A stretch of DNA of 53,195 nucleotides from CAYYMZ01 sp964473025 (GCA_964473025.1 CAYYMZ010000004.1:1-53195); one strand, 5' to 3'. Shown: positions 38,812 to 47,852, counted from the first letter of the stretch. Numbers and translations: made by a program. Notes: generated from the letters alone by a model not told the origin.

Positions 38812-39532
38812 GATTTTACACGAGACACCCGACTATCTGGTTATTTCAAAACCGGTAGGGATTTCGGTGCATCCGGGAGCGGGTGAGCGTGTTGAAACGA
38901 TTTCTGATTGGCTGCAAGAGAAATATCCCGAAATCAAAAAACTGCCGTGGAAAACCACAGAGCGCATTGGCATTGTTCATCGTTTGGACAAAGATACATC
39001 GGGCATTTTGCTTTTGGCCAAGAATCCCGAGGCGCTTGATTTTTTTCAGGATCAATTTAAACAAAGAACTGTCGATAAACATTATCAAACTCTGGTAGTT
39101 GGCAAACCGCCACAGGAGAAGGGCTCAATCAACGCCCTGATTAGGCGCGACCCGAAAGACAGAGAGCGACAAAAGGTGGAGTTTATTGATTTCGGTTTAG
39201 ATTCTGCCGAGCGCAAGGATTCAGCGACAAAATATAAAACAATTCAATCCTACGATTACAAAAATCAAATGCTGACATTGCTTGATATTAAATTAAATAC
39301 CGGCAGAAAGCATCAAATCCGCGTTCACATGAAATACGAAGGTTGTCCGGTTTTAGGCGATCAAAAATATTTCACCAAACCTTCGAGACGACTATCGAAA
39401 GAGTTGGGACTCAATCGGCAATTCTTGCATGCTGTCAGCTTGAAATTCAAATCTTATCCGGACGGGAAGGATATTGAAATAAAAGATAAACTACCCGAAG
39501 ATCTTAACGAGGTATTGAATAAAGTATCATGA
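38795..39532 (+). CDS. rluD: RluA/RluD family 23S rRNA pseudouridine synthase
   Basis: A 245-residue single-domain RNA-modifying enzyme; RluD modifies helix 69 of 23S rRNA. Motif I HRLDKDTSGILLLAK holds the catalytic aspartate; motif II RTVDKHYQTLVVG and motif III KHQIRVHMKYEGCPVLGD are complete. The S4 RNA-binding domain usually found at the N-terminus is absent, so the protein is the short form. ATG 38795 is preferred; the TTG at 38786 has GGAG closer. The exact target uridine cannot be assigned. Confidence 0.88.
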   Translation: MMEKIKILHETPDYLVISKPVGISVHPGAGERVETISDWLQEKYPEIKKLPWKTTERIGIVHRLDKDTSGILLLAKNPEALDFFQDQFKQRTVDKHYQTLVVGKPPQEKGSINALIRRDPKDRERQKVEFIDFGLDSAERKDSATKYKTIQSYDYKNQMLTLLDIKLNTGRKHQIRVHMKYEGCPVLGDQKYFTKPSRRLSKELGLNRQFLHAVSLKFKSYPDGKDIEIKDKLPEDLNEVLNKVS

Positions 39533-39576
39533 AGTATGAATCAAGCATAATTCGTAATTCATAAATCATAATTCAA

Positions 39577-40314
39577 ATGCAAAAATGGTTTGCGAAAATC
39601 AAAAAACCGATTATCGGTCTTTCGCCGATGCATCAAGTCACAGATTCCGCTTTTCGTTTAAAGTGCCGCAAAGCGGGAGCTGATGTTGTCTATTCTGAAA
39701 TGATTGCAAGCGAAGCGATCATCCGCGATGTCCCGCAAGCAAAAGAGATGGCGAGCTTTGTTGAAGACGAGAGACCGGTTGTAATTCAAATATTCGGCTC
39801 AGACCCTAAGGTAATGGCGCAAGCAGCCAAAAAACTGGAAGATGAACTATCTCCTGACGGAATCGATATTAATTTTGGCTGTCCGGTACAGAAGGCGGCC
39901 AAACAAGGTTTTGGCGCTTGCCAGTTATTTGAACCGAAGAAGGCAGCCGAAATAGTTAAAGCGGTTAAAAAATCCCTAAAAAAAACACCCTTGAGTGCCA
40001 AATTGAGATTGGCAACCAAAGATGTCAATGACACAATCAAATTTATAAGAGCAATTAAAAAAGCGGGGGTTGATCTCATTTCGATTCATGCCCGTACCGC
40101 CACCCAAAAATACCGTGGCGAAGCGGACTGGAAAAAACTTTACGAAATCAAAGAAAAATTCCCTGATTTGTATATACTCGGCAACGGTGATATTAAATTT
40201 CCTGAAGATATTAAAAGCAAAATAGGCAATTTAGACGGAGTTCTCATCGGTCGCGCGGCCAAATTAAATCCAATAGTTTTTAAAGATCTTATTAAAATCA
40301 AATTTGACAGATAA
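39577..40314 (+). CDS. Shortened tRNA-dihydrouridine synthase
   Basis: A 245-residue FMN-dependent enzyme reducing uridines in tRNA loops. The TIM-barrel core has GLSPMHQVTDSAFRL, the catalytic-cysteine block DINFGCPVQKAAKQGFGACQ, SAKLRLATKD, SIHARTATQKYRGEADW and ILGNGDI and GVLIGRAA. Typical DusB proteins are about 320 residues; the C-terminal helical domain that grips tRNA is missing here. It follows RluD-like after 44 bases and ends before a hairpin at 40444. Confidence 0.88.
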   Translation: MQKWFAKIKKPIIGLSPMHQVTDSAFRLKCRKAGADVVYSEMIASEAIIRDVPQAKEMASFVEDERPVVIQIFGSDPKVMAQAAKKLEDELSPDGIDINFGCPVQKAAKQGFGACQLFEPKKAAEIVKAVKKSLKKTPLSAKLRLATKDVNDTIKFIRAIKKAGVDLISIHARTATQKYRGEADWKKLYEIKEKFPDLYILGNGDIKFPEDIKSKIGNLDGVLIGRAAKLNPIVFKDLIKIKFDR

Positions 40315-40443
40315 AAAATTATCGGTAAAATAAAAATATGCTTAATTATTGTTCCGCCCAAGATATGATGATGGTCAAAATGATATTTTATCTGGCGGAT
40401 TGATGATGTAGAAAAAAACCAAAACCAAAACTAAAATCAACAA
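40315..40443. other. Intergenic AT-rich stretch
   Basis: No gene recognised. A 21-codon ORF from the ATG at about 40338 has no ribosome-binding site and no recognisable feature, and is not annotated. Confidence 0.3.
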
Positions 40444-40461
40444 CTCCGCCGGATGGCGGAG
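40444..40461. terminator. Hairpin between dus and GC-rich gene B
   Basis: CTCCGCC and GGCGGAG form a 7-bp stem with loop GGAT, followed by ATATTTGTTTG. It probably ends the rmuC-rluD-dus transcript; the T-tract is interrupted. Confidence 0.55.
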
Positions 40462-40534
40462 ATATTTGTTTGTAGCCCGGTCTAAGTTTACACAAGTTTG
40501 GACCAGAACTGTAAATAAACAAGGAGGGATTAAG

Positions 40535-40735
40535 ATGAAGTGTGGCCCCATGCCGCAAGTGAAGGATGTAGGGGAAATCTCCGAAGTTCTAGTGGCAGGC
40601 GGGACCGCTGTGGTTGTCTGGATACACACCTATCTTGGACGCCAGTTCGACTGGTTCTGTGCCAACGACTGGCGAAATCAACTTGAGAGGAGAGCAAATG
40701 AGCTGACCATCCTCCACGGTTACCGGGCAATCTAG
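40535..40735 (+). CDS. GC-rich small gene B, unknown function
   Basis: A 66-residue protein (MKCGPMPQVKDVG...) with mainly G/C-ending codons. AAGGAGGG lies 6 nt before the ATG, which decides this start inside a longer open frame. Sequence features: two cysteines, a hydrophobic stretch (EVLVAGGTAVVVWIHTYLG) and a basic C-terminal half (WRNQLERRANELTIL). No family recognised. It is a single-gene unit with a strong terminator, and resembles GC-rich genes A (27346) and C (51155) in base use and layout but not in sequence. Confidence 0.6.
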   Translation: MKCGPMPQVKDVGEISEVLVAGGTAVVVWIHTYLGRQFDWFCANDWRNQLERRANELTILHGYRAI

Positions 40736-40758
40736 AGAGATAGCCCGAGGTTTGACCA

Positions 40759-40788
40759 GGCCGGTTCCCTACGGGGAGTCGGCCTTTT
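40759..40788 (+). terminator. Terminator of GC-rich gene B
   Basis: GGCCG-GT-TCCC-TACG-GGGA-GT-CGGCC: two stacked stems separated by a GT/GT internal loop, closed by a TACG tetraloop, then TTTT. Confidence 0.85.
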
Positions 40789-40842
40789 AACCTCCTTGTC
40801 TTAAACGAAAAAGAAGCAACTGTCAGATGAAGCGCTTGAAAT

Positions 40843-41460
40843 CTATTGCTTTTTGTAAGCGAGGAATGTGTTCGGAGAATCAAATCTCTGGGCTTCGGAT
40901 CCGCCGGTATTTTCACCATATGATAGGTTGTCTCCCCTAAAACCGTGCCCGAGATACAGCGTGCCGCCCGAAACCTGGTAAATATCATAAATTACCTGAC
41001 CGGCAGGACCTAGCGCATCAGCCATCGTTCCTTCGCCGCTAACATATGTCAGATTAATTTTGCCTGCAGACGGAATAGTGTATTTGTAATTATCGTCATT
41101 GTCCTGTGCGATCGCGGCACAGGAATCACCGCTTGATCTTTTATGATTAGCGGTTCCGTCGCTTTTGAACGTGAAGGTGTGCTGTTCGGCCCAGGGACTA
41201 TTGGGATCGGGAATCAAACAATCGGTTTTCCACGTACCCACAATTGCCGAATCGGAAGTTTCTTTGCCCGTGGCTTTATCTGAAACAGCAGTAGCTGATG
41301 CTAAATTTCCTGATTCTTTTTCTGTGGTCCTCAAAACCCATGCTAAACCAAAATACCCCCCAACAACCAAGATGATTAGTGCAACTGCTACAATAATTCC
41401 GATTACGAGACAGCTGGTATTTTTTTTCGGTGCTTCGGGTGGTTGATTTGATTCTTCCAT
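40843..41460 (-). CDS. Membrane-anchored lipocalin-like protein, unknown
   Basis: A 205-residue protein with one N-terminal transmembrane helix (about 17-42, LVIGIIVAVALIILVVGGYF) after a proline/glutamate head. The outer domain starts with IVGTWKTDC and continues with alternating strands (HTFTFKSDGTANHKR, KINLTYVSGEG, GGTLYLGHG), the pattern of small lipocalin-like or calycin beta barrels. Three cysteines are present in the outer part. The ATG is preceded by AAAGGGGGA. It converges on the GC-rich gene B terminator. Function not recognised. Confidence 0.65.
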   Translation of the reverse strand: MEESNQPPEAPKKNTSCLVIGIIVAVALIILVVGGYFGLAWVLRTTEKESGNLASATAVSDKATGKETSDSAIVGTWKTDCLIPDPNSPWAEQHTFTFKSDGTANHKRSSGDSCAAIAQDNDDNYKYTIPSAGKINLTYVSGEGTMADALGPAGQVIYDIYQVSGGTLYLGHGFRGDNLSYGENTGGSEAQRFDSPNTFLAYKKQ

Positions 41461-41589
41461 TTTTCCCCCTTTTTATATTTGTAATATAATTATATACCAT
41501 ACGCATATATTAAACAGATGTACTCGCTATAGATTGACTTTTGTTTTAAAGAAGGATAATATTTCACTATTAAAATATTAAAAAAATAT

Positions 41590-43338
41590 ATGAAAAAATT
41601 TTTTGTTATATCAATATTGTTTGCTTTTTTGTCATGTTTGATACTTACTCCTTTTGCGACAAAAGCGGCTGACCCTCAATACGTTAATTATAGTTTTAAA
41701 AATTCGGACAATCTTAGCTATAACCAAACCAGTGTGACTTTTAGAAACGAGAAAGCACAATTGATCCCAAACGGCATACAGCTAGAATGGGCAAAAACAT
41801 GGACGGATCTCGGACTAAACAACGCATGGCGCATTGCAACTGATTTTTCAGGTAACCTCTACACTAAAAGCCATGTCGGGGCAGATCCCCAGAGATTGTA
41901 TGTGGCAAAATTAAACTCTTCTATGCAGAAGGTCTGGGAATATACTGATGATCCGGGCAGCCAGTACGATTACTATGAATACGGCCGGGTTTATGTTGAT
42001 TCAAATAATAATGTTATCACCGGCGGGGTCCTCAAGGACATCAACAGCGGGCAGTGGTATTGGTATGTTATAAAACTCGACAATTCTGGCAACAAGATTG
42101 CCAGCGATATTAGAATATTACCCCAAATTGTCACCGTACCCGGTTATCAAACCGTCCAGTATGGAAGCGTCCCGTATTGGATTCAATACGGCGCTAATGC
42201 TTTTGGCGAAGATGCATCCGGCAATATTTACGCCATGGGAATTTCCGGAAATGAGGTCAACTCTTTACCATATAACCAGCACCTGCGGGTAATAAAATAC
42301 GACGATAATTTAAATATTATTTGGGACAAGTCGGGTGAACAGGAATTAACCCTGCCTATCGAAATAGGTGATACTAACAATCCCCAAAGACAAATTTCAG
42401 GTGGCGGAGCATGGGACGGTAAGGTTGATATGCAAGGCAATATTTACACTACCGGTCCCGGTGTCCTGCTTCCTTGGGCAGGAAGGGGTGAGGATTATGT
42501 CACGACCAAAATCGATGACGACGGTAACTTGCAGTGGGCAAGAGCTTGGTCAAATATCGGCAATCAAATGGATCGGTCAGAAAGTATAACTTTGGATAAA
42601 GTTGGAAATGTTTATGTTGGCGGATTCGCAGACGGCGGCAGTTTGCCAATAACCGTGATGTATAATAATAACGGGGAGCAGATATGGGTAAAAAATGCGT
42701 TCAATACAAACTCAGATCTGGCAAGTACTAGCAAAGGTTCAATTTTGGGAGTTGTTACGGATTATATGGGTAATTATTTCGGCTATGGATATAATAACGA
42801 CAATAGCAGCTTGATTGTTTCTTATGACAGCCATGGAAACCGCACTTATTTTGCCGGCGGCATCACATACCCTTCTGGCAGAAATTCTGGTTGGAATATC
42901 GCGGCAGCCAACGGCTATCTCTATATCACAACCGGTGCCGATGACAGTTTTAATTCCACCGACAGCATTATCAGATATAAATACACTTTTCCTCAATACA
43001 AAAAATTCAGTTTTACGGTTTCCGACCCGAATACTGCAGTCAGCTATCGCAATCTATATTCTTTTTCCGAGCAGGCGAACGGTCCTGGGCAGATTAAATA
43101 TCAACTATCTTTCGACGGTAAAAAGTGGTATTGGTGGAATGGCAAAAAATGGGCGCTTAGCACCACTAAGAAATTTAACGAAGCCAATACTGCCGCTAAG
43201 ATAAATAACCATATCAGTACTTTTCCGAGGCAAGTTAGCATCGGAAAGCTTTATGTACGCGTATTCCTTGATTATAGAAATTATTCGGACTTATCGGGTC
43301 TGACAATCGGCTACGATAACGTGCCAAGAAGCAGATAA
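41590..43338 (+). CDS. Secreted beta-propeller-like protein, paralog 1
   Basis: A 582-residue exported protein with a signal peptide (about 1-27, ending TKAAD). The mature part has repeated blades with the pattern D-x-x-G-N-x-Y-x-x-G (DFSGNLYTKSH, DASGNIYAMG, DMQGNIYTTG, DKVGNVYVGG), as in SBBP/NHL-like propellers. A C-terminal jelly-roll-like region follows (SYRNLYSFSEQANGPGQIKYQLSFDG). About half of its residues match the next gene in aligned blocks such as GPGVLLPW and RGEDYVTTKI. Unlike that paralog it has no LPXTG tail, so it is probably released or held by other means. Confidence 0.75.
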   Translation: MKKFFVISILFAFLSCLILTPFATKAADPQYVNYSFKNSDNLSYNQTSVTFRNEKAQLIPNGIQLEWAKTWTDLGLNNAWRIATDFSGNLYTKSHVGADPQRLYVAKLNSSMQKVWEYTDDPGSQYDYYEYGRVYVDSNNNVITGGVLKDINSGQWYWYVIKLDNSGNKIASDIRILPQIVTVPGYQTVQYGSVPYWIQYGANAFGEDASGNIYAMGISGNEVNSLPYNQHLRVIKYDDNLNIIWDKSGEQELTLPIEIGDTNNPQRQISGGGAWDGKVDMQGNIYTTGPGVLLPWAGRGEDYVTTKIDDDGNLQWARAWSNIGNQMDRSESITLDKVGNVYVGGFADGGSLPITVMYNNNGEQIWVKNAFNTNSDLASTSKGSILGVVTDYMGNYFGYGYNNDNSSLIVSYDSHGNRTYFAGGITYPSGRNSGWNIAAANGYLYITTGADDSFNSTDSIIRYKYTFPQYKKFSFTVSDPNTAVSYRNLYSFSEQANGPGQIKYQLSFDGKKWYWWNGKKWALSTTKKFNEANTAAKINNHISTFPRQVSIGKLYVRVFLDYRNYSDLSGLTIGYDNVPRSR

Positions 43339-43377
43339 GGTCTGTTCCCGATAATCTTCTCTCGGGGCAGAGGTTTC

Positions 43378-43386
43378 TGGTATAAT
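43378..43386 (+). promoter_or_regulatory. Extended -10 promoter of paralog 2
   Basis: TGG-TATAAT (hexamer 43381-43386), 36 nt before the ATG at 43423. The CCCGA...TCGGGG hairpin just upstream (about 43348-43367) may end the first paralog's transcript. Confidence 0.55.
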
Positions 43387-43422
43387 AGGGTTACTCGTAT
43401 AGTTAAGTGCGGGTCAGATAAG

Positions 43423-45276
43423 ATGAAAATATTTAAAGGCGCTACGTTGTTTTTTGTGGTACTAATTGTTTTTCCTTGTACCATAACTCAAACCTTAGCA
43501 TCTACGTCCACGGATTTTGTATTTGATCTTTCAAACGGAAGCGCATTTATCTACGACGCGAGTAATGTAACCTTTAGAAACCAAAGCGCTGAACTGATCC
43601 CGGATGGTGTAGAATATGACATGGGCAAATTATGGGACGATATCGGCATTGGCGCGTCGTGGCGTGTCACAACCGACCCCAACGGGTTTGTTTATGTTAA
43701 AGGAGGGTTGGGGACAACGCCAAAACGGCTTAATGTCACAAAGCTAGATTCTTCCTTAAGCCAAGTTTGGGCCTATATAGACGACCCGGGAGATAATTAT
43801 GTTTATCATGATTACGGCCGGATTTATTTTGATCCCGTTACAACCAACATTTATACCGGCGGGGGCATTAAGGATATGGATACGGGGCAGTGGTATTGGT
43901 ATGTCTTGGCGCTTGATAGCGACGGCAATAAACTTTGGGATGATATGGAAATCATGCCACTGATAGTAGGCGGAAAAGATTATAATTTCGACACACCGAG
44001 TTATATAGAATATGGTGCAAACGCTTTTGGCACCGATTCACAAGGGAATTTGTATGCATCCGGAATTTCCGGCAATATCGTAAGCTCTCTTTCGTACAAT
44101 TCGCATTTGCGTGCTATAAAGTACGACAGTGAGGGGAATAAAATCTGGGACAATTCGGCCGAACAGGAATGGACTTTTGGCACAGAACCGGACGATACTA
44201 ATGTCCCCAAAAGACAAATCTCGAGTGGAGGCGCTTGGGACGCTAAGGTTGACAGTGATGGCAATGTCTATACTACCGGACCCGGAGTTTTGCTGCCCTG
44301 GCCAGCGCGAGGCGAGGATTATGTCACGACAAAAATCGGCTCTGATGGAAGCCTGCTTTGGGCAAGAGCTTGGTCTGGCGCGGGTCAGAGGATGGATCGA
44401 TCCGAAACGGTCAGTGTCGATGATTTAGGTAATGTATATGTCGGTGGATTTGCGAGTATTACCACCGGAAAACCAATTACTCTTATGTATGATAAAGATG
44501 GCAATACTGGTTGGGCCCGAAATGCCTATAACACCGACAGCACCTTAGAAAGTGCTGCAAACGGTTATGTTCTCGGAAGCGACCTTTGCTATACCGGCGA
44601 TATTTTTATCGGTTTTGGATATTCTGCGGCAGGGGGATTATTTGTATGGTATGACAATGAGGGAAATCGCAAATTTGTATTGCAGGATTTTTGGTATCCT
44701 TCGACAACGACAGCGGGTGGTTGGAATATATCAGGACGGGAAGGTTACCTTTACCTGACTTCAGCCGAAGACGGTGGCAATCCAGCAACTGAAGGTATTT
44801 TTCGCTACAAATATACCTTTCCCCAACAATCTCAAGCCAGTTTAACATTATCTGATCATACCCAAGCCTTTGCGTTTAAACACTTAACTTCGTTTTCAGA
44901 ACAATCTTCTGGTGGCGGGACGGCTAAATATCAGATCTCAAACAACGGAACGGATTGGTATTATTTTGATGGAAACCAATGGTCGGGTGCGACGGACGAT
45001 TCAGCTTATTCAAATACTGCCTCAGTGGTTAATGATAATATCGCCGATTTTCCAAATCAAATTGGCATTGGTAATTTTTATTTTCGGGTTTATATGGATT
45101 CAAGCAACTTCGTTTCGTTGGGTGGCATTACTGTTGGTTACGATAATAATTCAGATTCCACCACATCAGACCAACCCCAAATTAGCATTTTGCCCGAGAC
45201 AGGTAAAAATGGGAGTATGACATTATTGCAGATCATTATTAACTTTATTATAAAACCAGTGAGAGAGCTTTTTTAA
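43423..45276 (+). CDS. LPETG-anchored beta-propeller-like surface protein, paralog 2
   Basis: A 617-residue exported protein with a signal peptide (about 1-27) and the same blade repeats and C-terminal beta domain as paralog 1. The end is a complete sorting signal: LPETG at 590-594, then a hydrophobic segment (SMTLLQIIINFIIKPV) and a charged tail (RELF). It should be a substrate of a sortase, and the sortase gene at 3303-4148 is the one seen here. Likely a surface adhesin or sugar-binding protein; the ligand is unknown. Tandem duplication with 41590-43338 is evident. Confidence 0.8.
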   Translation: MKIFKGATLFFVVLIVFPCTITQTLASTSTDFVFDLSNGSAFIYDASNVTFRNQSAELIPDGVEYDMGKLWDDIGIGASWRVTTDPNGFVYVKGGLGTTPKRLNVTKLDSSLSQVWAYIDDPGDNYVYHDYGRIYFDPVTTNIYTGGGIKDMDTGQWYWYVLALDSDGNKLWDDMEIMPLIVGGKDYNFDTPSYIEYGANAFGTDSQGNLYASGISGNIVSSLSYNSHLRAIKYDSEGNKIWDNSAEQEWTFGTEPDDTNVPKRQISSGGAWDAKVDSDGNVYTTGPGVLLPWPARGEDYVTTKIGSDGSLLWARAWSGAGQRMDRSETVSVDDLGNVYVGGFASITTGKPITLMYDKDGNTGWARNAYNTDSTLESAANGYVLGSDLCYTGDIFIGFGYSAAGGLFVWYDNEGNRKFVLQDFWYPSTTTAGGWNISGREGYLYLTSAEDGGNPATEGIFRYKYTFPQQSQASLTLSDHTQAFAFKHLTSFSEQSSGGGTAKYQISNNGTDWYYFDGNQWSGATDDSAYSNTASVVNDNIADFPNQIGIGNFYFRVYMDSSNFVSLGGITVGYDNNSDSTTSDQPQISILPETGKNGSMTLLQIIINFIIKPVRELF

Positions 45277-45305
45277 CAAATTAAAGAATTGTTAGATTGG
45301 GGTTT

Positions 45306-45866
45306 ATGAATAAAAAAGATCTAAAATTGATTTTCAATCTGAGTATTTGGGGTGCGGTTTTCGCGGTCTTGTTTGGAACGGTTCTGCACTTTTTCTATGG
45401 GTGGAGCGGAAATAACTTCATCGTCGGACTTGTTGCACCAGTAAACGAGAGCCCTTGGGAACATATGAAATTAGTTTTTACCCCGCTGATCTTATTCGCA
45501 TTTGTTGACTATGCGTTTCTTAAATCAAAAGTTAAAGATTATTGTTTTGCGCTGATGAAAGAGATTGGGATTGCAATCTTTTTTATTTTGGCTGTGTTTT
45601 ATATTTACACCACTATTGTTGGACATAGTATACTGGCAATCGATATCTCTTCATTTGTAATCGGTATTATTTTGGCAAAATTGTTCGGTTATAGAATATT
45701 GACGGGAAAATACAAGAATTATGAATTTAATGGATTGAATACGATTGCGTCAATAATATTAGTGACACTCGCAATATTTTTTATTTCGGCAACAATTAAT
45801 CCGCCGCGGGTTGGTTTATTCAAAGATCCGGTTACCGACACTTACGGAATATATCAAAACAATTAA
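45306..45866 (+). CDS. DUF6512 family membrane protein
   Basis: A 186-residue protein with about five membrane helices. The family block GTVLHFFYGWSGNNFIVGL followed by VNESPWEHMKLVFTP is clear, and the end NPPRVGLFKDPVTDTYGIY is also typical. DUF6512 is found in Firmicutes; its role is not known. ATG 45306 is chosen over TTG 45297 (TTGGGG) as the simpler start; both lack a strong Shine-Dalgarno sequence. The Nramp-like gene starts at the next base after its stop. Confidence 0.75.
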   Translation: MNKKDLKLIFNLSIWGAVFAVLFGTVLHFFYGWSGNNFIVGLVAPVNESPWEHMKLVFTPLILFAFVDYAFLKSKVKDYCFALMKEIGIAIFFILAVFYIYTTIVGHSILAIDISSFVIGIILAKLFGYRILTGKYKNYEFNGLNTIASIILVTLAIFFISATINPPRVGLFKDPVTDTYGIYQNN

Positions 45867-47246
45867 ATGGACAACGAGATATCCGAAAATTCGAATCAGT
45901 TGGGTAAACCGCCATCGTTTTTGAAAGCGGTAGGACCAAGTATTATCTTGCTAGGGCTCGGTCTTGGCTCGGGGGAGTTAATTTTGTGGCCTTACCTTGT
46001 CTCTAACTACGGTCTTGGCATTATCTGGGCGGCTGTAGTCGGCATTACCTTTCAATTTTTCATCAATATGGAGATTGAGAGATATTCTCTGTTATACGGC
46101 GAAAGTGTATTTGCTGGATTTTCAAAGCTATCCAGAAAGCTGCCGTATTGGTTTATCTTTTCAACATTCATTGCCTGGATGTGGCCGGGGATTATCGCCA
46201 CCAGCGCCAAAGTTTTTGCCACTGTGTTTCACATCGCAAATTTCGAACTAGTGGCAATTATATTTTTGATCGTAATTGGAGCCATCTTGACCTTGGGTCC
46301 GCGCCTTTATAAAACAGTTGAGACCTTTCAAAAATATCTAATTTTAATTGGCGTGCCGATCATTGCCATAATCACTTTCTTGCTGGCCGAACCAGCTGAT
46401 TTTTCCGCTTTGGCCCGCGGTTTGGTAGGAGTAGGCAACGGATATCTTTTCTTGCCGATTGGCATTCCGCTATTTACATTTTTAGGAGCGATTGCTTACT
46501 CGGGTGCTGGCGGCAATTTAAACTTAGCGCAGTCGTCTTACATTAAAGAAAAGGGTTACGGTATGTGCAAAGGGGCAAAAGGCATTACCAGTGTCCTAAC
46601 CGGCACTGCCAACAAAGTTCAAGTTTACGGCACGGCGGCAGATTTCGACAGTGAAGAGAACTATAGCAATTTCAAAAAATGGTGGCGGCTGACAAACATA
46701 GAACATCTGACTGTTTTTTTGATAACGGGTGCTGTGACTATTCTTCTTTTGGCATTGCTGGCATATTCAACGACACTGGGCATTGCAGGAGGACAGGGGG
46801 TTGATTTTTTGATCGATGAATTTAGACAGATCTCAATGCTCGTAGCGCCTGCGGTTGGAATATTATTTTTGATTCTTGTTACCGCAATGCTTTTTGGAAC
46901 GCAATTAACTGTCTTAGATTCCACCAGCCGCATAATTTCCGAAAACGTAGTTATTTTGCGTGAAAAATTCAATCTTTCAAAAATCTACTATTTTATTTTA
47001 TGGCTTCAGATTGCAGCGGGAATAATTATATTTTTAGCCGGCTACACCGATCCGATCAGTTTGGTTGTTACCGGCGCCGTGTTAAATGCCCTTGCAATGT
47101 TTTTCCATATTGCGGTAACATATTTTTTAAACAAAAAATTTCTACCCGCCAGATATCAAATGGATTCATGGAGAAAAGCAATCATTTTGATTGCATGGCT
47201 CTTCTTCGGGGCCCTCTCCGTCATGGCAATTATTAGAATATTTTAA
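45867..47246 (+). CDS. Divergent Nramp-family transporter
   Basis: A 459-residue, about 11-helix LeuT-fold protein resembling Nramp metal transporters by KAVGPSIILLGLGLGSGELILW at helix 1 and the FINMEIERYSLLYGES and GPRLYKTVETFQKYLI blocks. The metal-binding DPGN of helix 1 is replaced by GSGE, and the helix 6 MPH motif region reads GAIAYSGAGGN. It is therefore unlikely to be a classical Mn/Fe importer and belongs to an outlying subfamily of unknown substrate. Start abuts the DUF6512 stop; the VTT-like gene follows by one base. Confidence 0.8.
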   Translation: MDNEISENSNQLGKPPSFLKAVGPSIILLGLGLGSGELILWPYLVSNYGLGIIWAAVVGITFQFFINMEIERYSLLYGESVFAGFSKLSRKLPYWFIFSTFIAWMWPGIIATSAKVFATVFHIANFELVAIIFLIVIGAILTLGPRLYKTVETFQKYLILIGVPIIAIITFLLAEPADFSALARGLVGVGNGYLFLPIGIPLFTFLGAIAYSGAGGNLNLAQSSYIKEKGYGMCKGAKGITSVLTGTANKVQVYGTAADFDSEENYSNFKKWWRLTNIEHLTVFLITGAVTILLLALLAYSTTLGIAGGQGVDFLIDEFRQISMLVAPAVGILFLILVTAMLFGTQLTVLDSTSRIISENVVILREKFNLSKIYYFILWLQIAAGIIIFLAGYTDPISLVVTGAVLNALAMFFHIAVTYFLNKKFLPARYQMDSWRKAIILIAWLFFGALSVMAIIRIF

Positions 47247-47247
47247 A

Positions 47248-47832
47248 ATGAATAAAATAAACCCTGTTAAATATCTTTACGAGAAATATCGAGCATGGCC
47301 TTACAGCAACACGGGGATATTAGCTTTAAGTTTAATTTTACTCTATATCTTCGCGAGGTATCCATTCGTTCAAAGTTTTATTTCTTCAATCGGATCACTT
47401 GGCTATTTTGGAGCTTTTATAACGGGAATATTTTTTGTTTCTACATTTACCGTTGCACCAGCGGCCGTAATTTTATTTGATATCGCTAAAATACTGGATC
47501 CCGTCGCTGTAGCTATTTTAGCCGGTGTAGGCGCAGTCGTTGGTGATTATTTAATTTTCAGGTTTTTAAAAGACAATGTTTTTACCGAATTAAAACCCGT
47601 TTTCGAGAAAATGGGTGGTTCTCTTTTGAAAAAACTTTTCCTAACCCCATATTTCGCGTGGCTAATTCCAATCTTAGGAGCGGTTATAATTGCTTCACCG
47701 CTTCCAGATGAGGCTGGTGTTTCGCTAATGGGCCTTTCTAAGGTCAAAGGGTGGCAGTTCATGCTTGTATGCTTTGGTCTTAACGCTGTAGGTATCTTTA
47801 TCCTCGTATCAATCGCCAGCGTTTATCGTTAG
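47248..47832 (+). CDS. DedA/VTT-like membrane protein
   Basis: A 194-residue membrane protein with about five hydrophobic segments. The pattern GYFGAFITGIFFVSTFTVAPAA, LAGVGAVVGDYLIFRFLKD, and SPLPDEAGVSLMGLSKVKGWQF is that of small VTT/DedA-related proteins (YqaA-like), with the re-entrant loop and conserved acidic residue in PDEAG. DedA proteins move lipids between leaflets; here the role is uncertain. ATG 47248 is one base after the Nramp-like stop and defines the start; the upstream open frame overlapping that gene is not used. Confidence 0.72.
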   Translation: MNKINPVKYLYEKYRAWPYSNTGILALSLILLYIFARYPFVQSFISSIGSLGYFGAFITGIFFVSTFTVAPAAVILFDIAKILDPVAVAILAGVGAVVGDYLIFRFLKDNVFTELKPVFEKMGGSLLKKLFLTPYFAWLIPILGAVIIASPLPDEAGVSLMGLSKVKGWQFMLVCFGLNAVGIFILVSIASVYR

Positions 47833-47852
47833 GTCGCCGGTTTAGAATATAG

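Noticed and set aside
40338..40403. 21-codon open frame between dus and GC-rich gene B
   Set aside because: No ribosome site, promoter or sequence character.
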